64,000 nt of DNA from Dehalococcoidia bacterium. Its GTDB lineage: Bacteria > Chloroflexota > Dehalococcoidia > Lucifugimonadales > UBA3495. The DNA lies in NCBI GenBank assembly GCA_022823505.1, contig JAJEIA010000100.1, positions 27,113 through 91,112 on the forward strand, in the 5' to 3' direction. The notes under the pieces are model-generated. The model saw only the letters and a program-made list of their open reading frames with translations. It searched no databases and was not told the origin of the DNA. This document shows, piece by piece, positions 56,997-64,000 of the stretch (position 1 is its first letter; each line of letters begins with the position of its first letter). Both the position numbers and the translations under genes were made by a program.

Positions 56997-58649
56997 ATGC
57001 CTTTTCCCTTGCGAAACACCGTCGGCGTCATCATGGTGTTGGTCGGCTTGGCCGCTGCCTTGCAGGCGGCCGGTTGCACCGCACCGGAACGGGAGACGAT
57101 CCGTTCCGCGGGCGAACCCACTGGCTCGCCTGCAACAGTTGCAGTAGCGGCAGCGGCCGAGGCAACGGCTACTCCCATTGCGAAGCCGCCCCATACGCCG
57201 GTTCCGGAGACAACGGCGATCGCTACTCCAACGCCCACCTCGGCACCCGCTCACACTCCCACGCCGGAAACAATTGTGGCTCCAACGCCAATATCCACGC
57301 CGACCATGGCGCTACGCCCAACCTTGACACCGTCACCCACGGCCACGCCCGAGCCCGAACCCGAACCCGAACCCGAACCCGAACCCGAACCCGAACCCGA
57401 ACCCACACCCACACCCACTCCCACGCCGACCCCAACTCCGATCCCCCTGGGACCCTACGGTTCGATACAGACCGGTCCTGAAGTGGTTGGCATGGAGGCT
57501 TTCGATCGGTTCGTGGTTGACCTCATGCACCGATACAACCTGCCGGGAGGAGCTCTCGCAATAGTCAAGGACGGCCGCCTGGTATTCGCCAGGGGTTATG
57601 GCCTGGCCGACATCGAACGCCAGGAACCCGTGCGGCCCGATTCCCTGTTCCGCATAGCGAGCCTCTCCAAACAGGTCACGGCGGTCGCCGTACTAAAGTT
57701 GGTGGAAGAAGGGAGGTTGGACCTGGACGAAAAGGCCTTTGAGATCCTCTCCGAGTTCGGTGAGGCGGAAGAGGCTTCCCGAGATTCCAGGATCGAACAG
57801 ATCACCGTGCGCCATCTGCTGCACCACGCCGGCGGGTGGGACAAGGAAGTCGCCGGCTTCGATCCGACGTGGGCTCCGGCCCGAATAGCTCGCGAAACCG
57901 GCGCTGCCCAGCCAGTTTCATGCCCGGACGTGATCCATTTCATGCTGGGGCAGCCCCTCGACTTCGACCCGGGCACCCGGTACGCCTACGCAAATTTCGG
58001 CTACTGCGTCCTGGGGAGAATAATCGAGAAGAAAACCGCCCAAGACTACGAAACCTACATAAAGGAGCACATCCTGGCGCCGACTGGGATCGGGAGCATG
58101 CAAATCGGCGGTTCCCTGCTGGACGACCGCGCCGATGGTGAGGTCCGGTATTACTACCACGATCCCTATCGACGAGTCCGATCCGTATTCCCGGACGGGC
58201 CGGAGCGAGTACCCTGGCCCTACGGCGGCTTTTACGTTAAGGGGAAAAACTCCTCAGGAGGTTGGATAGCCTCAGCGGTGGACCTGGTCCGTTTGGTGTC
58301 CGGCCTGGATGGCAGTCGGCCCCCGTCTCCACTATTGCCGGAAACGGTGGATCTGATGCTATCCCGCCACGATCCGCCCCTGCGGGACACCAGTTGGTAC
58401 TATGCCATGGGATGGACGGTCCGACCCGTCGGAGACGGCCTCAGGTGGTCGCATGGCGGGAGCTTGCCGGGAGCCGCTGCCCAGGTCCGGCGAACACATG
58501 ACGGCGTGACCTGGGCCCTTCTTTTCAACTCCAAATCGGAGCAACATTCCGATTTTCAGAGTGATCGCGTCCGATTGATGCGGGACGCGATTGACTCGGT
58601 ATCAACCTGGCCGTCCCACGACCTCTTCCCGCAGTTCGGGTACGAATAA
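56997..58649 (+). CDS. Beta-lactamase family serine hydrolase paralog, with Pro/Thr and (EP)n stalk
   Basis: VIMVLVGLAAALQAAGCTAPE lipobox; (EP)n/TPTP stalk; FRIASLSKQVTAVAVLKLVE, YANFGYCVLGRIIE, SHGGSLPGAAAQV. Start codon uncertain. Confidence 0.9.
   Translation: MPFPLRNTVGVIMVLVGLAAALQAAGCTAPERETIRSAGEPTGSPATVAVAAAAEATATPIAKPPHTPVPETTAIATPTPTSAPAHTPTPETIVAPTPISTPTMALRPTLTPSPTATPEPEPEPEPEPEPEPEPEPTPTPTPTPTPTPIPLGPYGSIQTGPEVVGMEAFDRFVVDLMHRYNLPGGALAIVKDGRLVFARGYGLADIERQEPVRPDSLFRIASLSKQVTAVAVLKLVEEGRLDLDEKAFEILSEFGEAEEASRDSRIEQITVRHLLHHAGGWDKEVAGFDPTWAPARIARETGAAQPVSCPDVIHFMLGQPLDFDPGTRYAYANFGYCVLGRIIEKKTAQDYETYIKEHILAPTGIGSMQIGGSLLDDRADGEVRYYYHDPYRRVRSVFPDGPERVPWPYGGFYVKGKNSSGGWIASAVDLVRLVSGLDGSRPPSPLLPETVDLMLSRHDPPLRDTSWYYAMGWTVRPVGDGLRWSHGGSLPGAAAQVRRTHDGVTWALLFNSKSEQHSDFQSDRVRLMRDAIDSVSTWPSHDLFPQFGYE
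57348..57401 (+). repeat. Hexanucleotide tandem repeat (cccgaa/g) x9 inside the stalk of the second serine hydrolase
   Basis: cccgag followed by 8 uninterrupted cccgaa units, encoding alternating Pro-Glu. Confidence 0.95.
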
Positions 58650-58685
58650 ACTTGCGGCTGCAATCGGCGTTTTTGGGAGTTTCGG

Positions 58686-60629
58686 ATGGCTATGACATGG
58701 CGAAGTACGATCGGGACGGTTATGACGGCTACCCTGGTTGTTCTTCTGCTATCCGTCGCTTGCACCGAGCCGGAAGCGGCGCCGGCTCGCACCTCGGCCG
58801 GCGAACCCGCCGGCGCGTCACCGACGCCGGCGGTTACGGCCACGCCACCGGCCACGGCCACGACGGCTCCGGTCGCCACACCGTCCCCAACGCCAACCCC
58901 GGAGCCCAGGCCAACCGCTGCCCCGGTACCCACACGCACTCCTACCCCCACGCCGGCGCCAACAGCGCTTCCGACCCAAACTCCCGAGCCGACGCCAGCT
59001 CCGACGTCTACTCCCACGCCCACCCAGGGCCCGACGCCAACTCCATCGCCGCCCAGTCCCTTGGCCAAGCTTGAACACGGCGTATGGCTGGAATCCAACG
59101 CGCCCGCTTTGGCGGTGAAGCTCAGAGATTTGCCATGGGTCGCTGACGGAGTGGACGAAAACGAGCGAGAAACGGCCGAACTCCTGATTGCGTCGGCCCG
59201 TCAGCATCCGGAAGTTTTCGCTGCCCTGTTGACGAAACCGTGGATCGTGGACGACGTCACCCCAGCCGAAACCGACGCCATCTATGGCTTGACCCGAACT
59301 CCGCTGTTCTCGGAAGGCCTGGTGGACAGATTGCTGGAAATGTCGTGGGCGCAGGAAAACATTACTCCCCAACAAGGGAAAACCATTGGCTATCTGTACC
59401 GGGCCATACGGTGGGCGCCTGACATCTCCGACGAATTACTGGAGTACGGCTGGCTGGAACCCGCCGTCACCTCCGACGAAGTGGTCGCTTTGGAGTACCT
59501 GTACAAAGCCGGTCGGTACGTAGACAACCTAGCCGAGAAACTCGTGGGGAAGCCGTGGGTCGAGGACGGCATCACCTCACAGGAGGCGTCAGTGATCCGC
59601 AACCTGTATTTGATAGCCCGCGCCCAGGACGAATCCCTGGAGGCGGAGACCAATGCGATAGCGGTTGAACTGGCGGACATGGCGTTTCTCGACAGTATTG
59701 AGGGAGCGGACAGCCAGGCCGTGGAATCCCTTCGCAAGCTGGAGCGTGATAACACCGCGCAATTCCTGGAGGTCATGGATCATCCCGTCATCAATGACGG
59801 TATCACCGACCAGGAAACCAAGTTGGTCGCCCTACTGTGGGGGACCAACACCTACAAGCCGGAGTACGTGGATGACGTTTTAACCCAAACCGGAATCTTC
59901 GTGGAGGAGAAAACCATCCAATTGCCGCTTTCCGGCGAGGTTCTGTTGGCCGTTTTTCGCCACCGTGACCAGGTGACACCCGCCATGGATTACCTGGAAC
60001 ACAGTGCAACATTCATGGAGGATGTGATGGCCAACCCGCTACCGGCCAACTATCTGGCTGTGTTTTTCACCGACGCGCTACCCGAAGGCGTTGGGGGAAA
60101 ACACTTCGGCACCTACATCGGGGCGCAACCTCACTTTGACGTTGTAGGAACCGCCAGGTGGAAACACACTCCGTTCGTAATAGCCCATGAGGTGGCCCAC
60201 CGCTACTGGTCGGGCAACAAATGGGATTGGACCGATGAAGGGCTCGCGGTGTTTCTTGCCACCCTTTCCGAAAACCGCAGAACCGGTTTCCCGGTCGAAG
60301 CCAGAAAACGGCCGTGCGTTTCGGCGCAGACCATCGGCGAGCTTGAAGCCAGGTACACCGAGGAAACCGGAACCGAAGGGGACAGTTGTAACTATCCGTT
60401 GGGCGAAGCGCTATTTTTGGACCTGTACCACAGCCTGGGCGAGGAGACCTTCACCCAAGGCTTGCGTCGGCTCTACGCGAAGGAATTGAACGACGACCCT
60501 GCGGACGATTGCGAGGGAACTCAGCTGCGCATCTGCCACGTTGTCGCGGCGTTCAAGGATGGCGCTTCGAAAAACGTCGCATCGATGGTAGACGAGGTCG
60601 TGATGCGCCGGTACGGACCATTGCCGTGA
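58686..60629 (+). CDS. Lipoprotein with PT-rich stalk, ~7 helical repeats and a gluzincin-like metallopeptidase domain
   Basis: [14 protein letters not shown] lipobox; TPTPEP stalk; repeats [19 protein letters not shown] / [19 protein letters not shown] / [19 protein letters not shown] etc.; [31 protein letters not shown]. Confidence 0.8.
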   Translation: MAMTWRSTIGTVMTATLVVLLLSVACTEPEAAPARTSAGEPAGASPTPAVTATPPATATTAPVATPSPTPTPEPRPTAAPVPTRTPTPTPAPTALPTQTPEPTPAPTSTPTPTQGPTPTPSPPSPLAKLEHGVWLESNAPALAVKLRDLPWVADGVDENERETAELLIASARQHPEVFAALLTKPWIVDDVTPAETDAIYGLTRTPLFSEGLVDRLLEMSWAQENITPQQGKTIGYLYRAIRWAPDISDELLEYGWLEPAVTSDEVVALEYLYKAGRYVDNLAEKLVGKPWVEDGITSQEASVIRNLYLIARAQDESLEAETNAIAVELADMAFLDSIEGADSQAVESLRKLERDNTAQFLEVMDHPVINDGITDQETKLVALLWGTNTYKPEYVDDVLTQTGIFVEEKTIQLPLSGEVLLAVFRHRDQVTPAMDYLEHSATFMEDVMANPLPANYLAVFFTDALPEGVGGKHFGTYIGAQPHFDVVGTARWKHTPFVIAHEVAHRYWSGNKWDWTDEGLAVFLATLSENRRTGFPVEARKRPCVSAQTIGELEARYTEETGTEGDSCNYPLGEALFLDLYHSLGEETFTQGLRRLYAKELNDDPADDCEGTQLRICHVVAAFKDGASKNVASMVDEVVMRRYGPLP

Positions 60630-60816
60630 AGCGTGTGTGGATACGAACCCCGCCCGGTTGACCATTCGACTCCAACCTGCTCATGGGGGTTCGCAATTAT
60701 ACTCCGGGAAACACGCCAAATTCGTGCTGATCGCCTACTCGCCTGAATCGGTTTCAACAAAGTTGGTCAGCCATGCGGGCTTCGCGAAGGTTGCCATGTA
60801 GACACACAGAAGATCA

Positions 60817-62619
60817 TTGGCGTCGATGCAGCGGCCCACCGGCCACGAAGGGCACTCTGAAACTGCCGCTTGGGAAGCGCTTCATCGCCGCCTTTTTGAT
60901 TCACCAAGAGGTGTTGAGTTGCGTAAACCCGCCGTAGCTGCAGCGGTCGTTGGAGTGGCGCTGATCTTCGTCATGGCCTGCTTCACGCAGCCGGCCGCAC
61001 CGGCTCCAACTCGGGAAGAGACACCCATTCCCACGCCCACCAAAATGCCAACGCACCCGCCCACGCCGATGCCCACGTTATCGGCCCGGGCTGAACCCGC
61101 GGCCAGGGTCGACACGACGACCCCTGACCCAACCGTGGCACCCGCGCCCACACCCACGATAATTCCCACGGCCCCTCCTGCGCGTCCGGATACTCCCGTG
61201 CCGACCCCCACCGCTCGGCCCACCCCGCCGGCGACGAATCCACCCGTGCCCGCACCCACAGCAGCGCCGCCCACACCGGTCGCAGAACCGACGTCAACAA
61301 GTTCAGCGCCGGCGCCTACTGGGACGGCGACGCCCACGGCAACAGCCGAATCCGCAGCGCCAGTAACCGACCGAGACGTGCTGGAGATTTTCTACCACGC
61401 AACGGGCGGAGACGACTGGGTCAATAACGACGGCTGGCTTGGGGACGCTCCAATTCGACGATGGTACGGGGTGACCGTCGACGCCGCAGGCAGGGTTACC
61501 GAACTGAATCTCGAGAAGAACGGCTTGACCGGCCCCATACCACCGGAGTTGGCCCACCTTGAAGGGTTGACGCGCCTGTCACTCTGGGATAACCGGTTGC
61601 ATGGCGACATCCCGGCGGCCCTTGGAAGCTTGAGCAACCTTGAAGTTCTTTGGCTGGGATTCAACGAACTGACCGGCGAGATACCGCCAGAGTTGGCCGG
61701 TCTCAATAGGCTGACGCGCCTGAATCTCTCGGACAACCCGCTGGCGACGGACCACATACCGACCTGGCTGTTCGATATGACCGCTCTCGAGCAATTGGGT
61801 CTCGGACACACTTCGCGGGTCGGAGTGATACCGCCAGAGTTGGTCCGTCTCACCAACCTGAAGTATCTGGACCTCTGGGATAATCATTTGTATGGGACGA
61901 TACCCCCGGAACTGGGTGATCTGAGTAGTCTGGAACGGTTGAGCCTGGCCAACAACGAACTTGGCGGAACAATTCCGCGGGAACTGGGCAATTTGATCCA
62001 TCTGGAACACTTGCAACTAAATGCCAACCAGTTTAGCGGAAGGATACCCCCACAACTGGGCAGTCTAATTGATCTCGAACATCTGCTGCTGGCCGACAAT
62101 CAGCTTGGCGGAAAGATACCGCCAGAACTGGGTGAGTTGACTAATCTGAAACGATTGGCCTTGGGCAAAAACCAACTGGCGGGGGAGATACCGAAACAGT
62201 TGAACAGATTGACTAAACTTGAACAGTTGTACCTCCACAACAACCGGCTCTCGGGTTCGCCACCAAGTTGGCTGGCGAATTTCGGAAGCCTGAAAGATTT
62301 AGGATTGAGCCGGAATCAACTGACCGGCCCCCTGCCTTCGTGGGTGGGCAGCCTATCCAATCTGCAGCGCTTGTGGCTCCACGGCAACGATTTCACCGGT
62401 ACTATCCCAGAAGAATTGGGAAGTTTGAGGAACTTAACACTCGTAACCCTGTCGCACAATCAACTTGACGGTACCATACCGAAAGAGCTGGGAAACCTCT
62501 CAAACTTGACCCTTCTACGTGTGGCGGGTAACGAGTTGACCGGATGCGTACCCTCGAAGCTCCAGGGCGTTGAGAACAATGATCTGGATAATCTCGGCTT
62601 GCCTTACTGTCGCAACTGA
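60817..62619 (+). CDS. Plant-type leucine-rich-repeat lipoprotein with Pro/Thr-rich stalk
   Basis: VGVALIFVMACFTQPA; TPTP stalk; LRRs such as LTGPIPPELAHLEGLTRLSLWDNRLHGDIPAALGSLSNLEVLWLGFNELTGEIPPELAGLNRL; C-terminal NELTGCVPSKLQ. Start codon may be downstream. Confidence 0.9.
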   Translation: MASMQRPTGHEGHSETAAWEALHRRLFDSPRGVELRKPAVAAAVVGVALIFVMACFTQPAAPAPTREETPIPTPTKMPTHPPTPMPTLSARAEPAARVDTTTPDPTVAPAPTPTIIPTAPPARPDTPVPTPTARPTPPATNPPVPAPTAAPPTPVAEPTSTSSAPAPTGTATPTATAESAAPVTDRDVLEIFYHATGGDDWVNNDGWLGDAPIRRWYGVTVDAAGRVTELNLEKNGLTGPIPPELAHLEGLTRLSLWDNRLHGDIPAALGSLSNLEVLWLGFNELTGEIPPELAGLNRLTRLNLSDNPLATDHIPTWLFDMTALEQLGLGHTSRVGVIPPELVRLTNLKYLDLWDNHLYGTIPPELGDLSSLERLSLANNELGGTIPRELGNLIHLEHLQLNANQFSGRIPPQLGSLIDLEHLLLADNQLGGKIPPELGELTNLKRLALGKNQLAGEIPKQLNRLTKLEQLYLHNNRLSGSPPSWLANFGSLKDLGLSRNQLTGPLPSWVGSLSNLQRLWLHGNDFTGTIPEELGSLRNLTLVTLSHNQLDGTIPKELGNLSNLTLLRVAGNELTGCVPSKLQGVENNDLDNLGLPYCRN

Positions 62620-62650
62620 CCAGGTATGTTTCACCAACCATGGGTGCCGG

Positions 62651-62987
62651 TTAGCGTTCAGAGGGTGAATTTAGTGATGGAGAGAGGGGTTCTGCCGTGG
62701 TCGTAGGGTTGCAGGCCATTCCATTTGACCAGGATGTTGAACGCGGCCACGGTGTAGGCCAAGCGGGCCTCGAAACCATCCCAAGCCCGGTGGTGCATGG
62801 TCTTCGTGCCCCAGACCACCCACATCCACGTAAAGCGGGCCAATCCACCCGTGCGCGAAGTAACGGACACGACCGCAAGGCACGGCAGGCCGAAGATCAC
62901 CCGGAATGCGGACGTGGACGCGGCGTCAACGGGGCGGATTGCTTTGGCGCGTTTGAGTTCAACCCGACCGGATGGACCGGCCCGCAT
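62651..62987 (-). pseudogene. Possible transposase C-terminal remnant
   Basis: WVVWGTKTMHHRAWDGFEARLAYTVAAFNILVKWNGLQPYDHGRTPLSITKFTL resembles a DDE transposase C-terminus; no intact catalytic domain. Confidence 0.35.
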
Positions 62988-63022
62988 CGTCAGCCTGGAC
63001 CGGTCCGAGCCCTACCGGTGCG

Positions 63023-63778
63023 TCATTCGGGTTCGGTCGGACGCACCACTATCTGCCGGGCCACGTCGTAGCCGATGGACACGCGGTCCGCTTCCGTTTC
63101 CACCTGCATGACGCCAAGGTAGGGCATTCCCTCAAGGAGCGTCATCCTTCTGCCCGGCACCAGTCGCGCGCTATCCAGGAACCGGAGCAATTCCGCGTTC
63201 TCCTCAGGCACCCGGTCAACGACATACTCCGTGCCGGTGTCCGCGCTGTCCAGCGTCATCGATCCCGGTGTCGCTCCAGTGGCGCCGCTACCGGGAATCG
63301 GCCACCCAAAGGGAGAGTGCGTGGGATTGCCCAGGCGTTCTTTCAACTTGGTCACCAGGGCTTCCGACATCCCATGTTCCAACTGGTGCGCCTCGATGTG
63401 TGCCTCGTGCAGGTCCATGCCCAGCAGGCGTACCACCATCCATTCGGCCAACCGGTGGCGCAGGGCGATGTTTCCGCCCTCCTCCCTGCCCTTGTCGGTC
63501 AGCCGGATCCGCTTGTCTCCTCCCACGTCCACCAGACCCTGCTGCTGCATTCGGCGCAGCATTCCGGCCACGGACGGCACCGAGGTCCCCAATTCCTCCG
63601 TCGGAGGCAGTTGGCGCAGCGCCTCGGTAAGCTGGGTCAGCGTTGGGGATTCCTCCGCTTCCCACATCTTGTACAGCGAAAGCAGGTAATTCTCCGTTAC
63701 CGGCGACAGTCGCTCGGATACGTTGGTCCTCCGATTTCGGGAACTGGATGTGGTATCGGCTTTGCGTGGGCGGGGCAC
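63023..63778 (-). CDS. DtxR/MntR-family metal-dependent transcriptional regulator
   Basis: SERLSPVTENYLLSLYKMWEAEESPTLTQLTEALR...TSVPSVAGMLRRMQQQGLVDVGGDKRIRLTDKGREEGGNIALRHRLAEWMVVRLLGMDLHEAHIEAHQLEHGMSEALV; GTG start VPRPRK chosen. Confidence 0.92.
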   Translation of the reverse strand: MPRPRKADTTSSSRNRRTNVSERLSPVTENYLLSLYKMWEAEESPTLTQLTEALRQLPPTEELGTSVPSVAGMLRRMQQQGLVDVGGDKRIRLTDKGREEGGNIALRHRLAEWMVVRLLGMDLHEAHIEAHQLEHGMSEALVTKLKERLGNPTHSPFGWPIPGSGATGATPGSMTLDSADTGTEYVVDRVPEENAELLRFLDSARLVPGRRMTLLEGMPYLGVMQVETEADRVSIGYDVARQIVVRPTEPE

Positions 63779-63875
63779 GGCATATCCTGTGAAAGCGCAA
63801 GAGTATGCGGGGATTATACTCCACCGGCCGGGCAGCGATGCGGCCGACGGCACGCAGGCCCAGGGCAATCGCGTC

Positions 63876-64000
63876 TTATCCGAGGAGGATTTTGAGCAGG
63901 TAGTCTTCGTCCCATCCGGCGTTCAGGCGTTTCCCCTGGATGCCTACTTTCAGGGTTTTCTCATTTTTCAACAGGTTGTGTCCGATCTGCCGCAGGGTGT
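63876..64000 (-). CDS. Transposase C-terminus (ISAs1-like), partial at window edge
   Basis: Minus strand ...[40 protein letters not shown]; typical ISAs1-type C-terminus. Confidence 0.65.
   Translation of the reverse strand, partial: TLRQIGHNLLKNEKTLKVGIQGKRLNAGWDEDYLLKILLG

Noticed and set aside
57348-57401. Short tandem repeats considered as CRISPR
   Set aside because: Units are contiguous 6-mers without spacers and lie in frame inside a Pro/Glu stalk; no CRISPR array or cas genes seen in the window.

Overview
64 kb of high-GC bacterial chromosome, most likely Chloroflexota (SAR202/Dehalococcoidia-like; inferred from gene content only, no marker phylogeny run). Housekeeping blocks: rplU-rpmA-rpmE-DUF1385, mutS2, folC-fabF, rny-ymdB-PHP-plsY-like, recX/recA and tRNA-Ala(TGC). 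Catabolic or oxidative genes: amidohydrolase, VOC proteins, GMC oxidoreductase, lactonase, acyl-CoA dehydrogenase-like, F420/LLM oxidoreductase, RraA and enoyl-CoA hydratase. Accessory material: three toxin-antitoxin loci (VapBC45-like, DinJ-YafQ and a stop-interrupted HicB-HicB/HicA locus), a transposase remnant, a rearranged iron-chelate ABC transporter remnant, and three families of intergenic inverted-repeat elements. Main candidates for something new: (1) a codirectional VLRF1-like peptidyl-tRNA hydrolase / dinJ-yafQ / mutS2 run, suggesting ribosome-rescue coupling; (2) a divergently transcribed DinB / tetrapyrrole-methylase-like fusion; (3) a TRAP transporter with two paralogous binding proteins, each a tandem fusion of two DctP domains, the second carrying a CGxCG motif; (4) a four-gene cluster of lipoproteins on Pro/Thr-rich stalks (two serine hydrolases, a helical-repeat metallopeptidase and a plant-type LRR protein), one with an in-frame hexanucleotide repeat. 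All assignments come from reading motifs by eye; no database searches were run.
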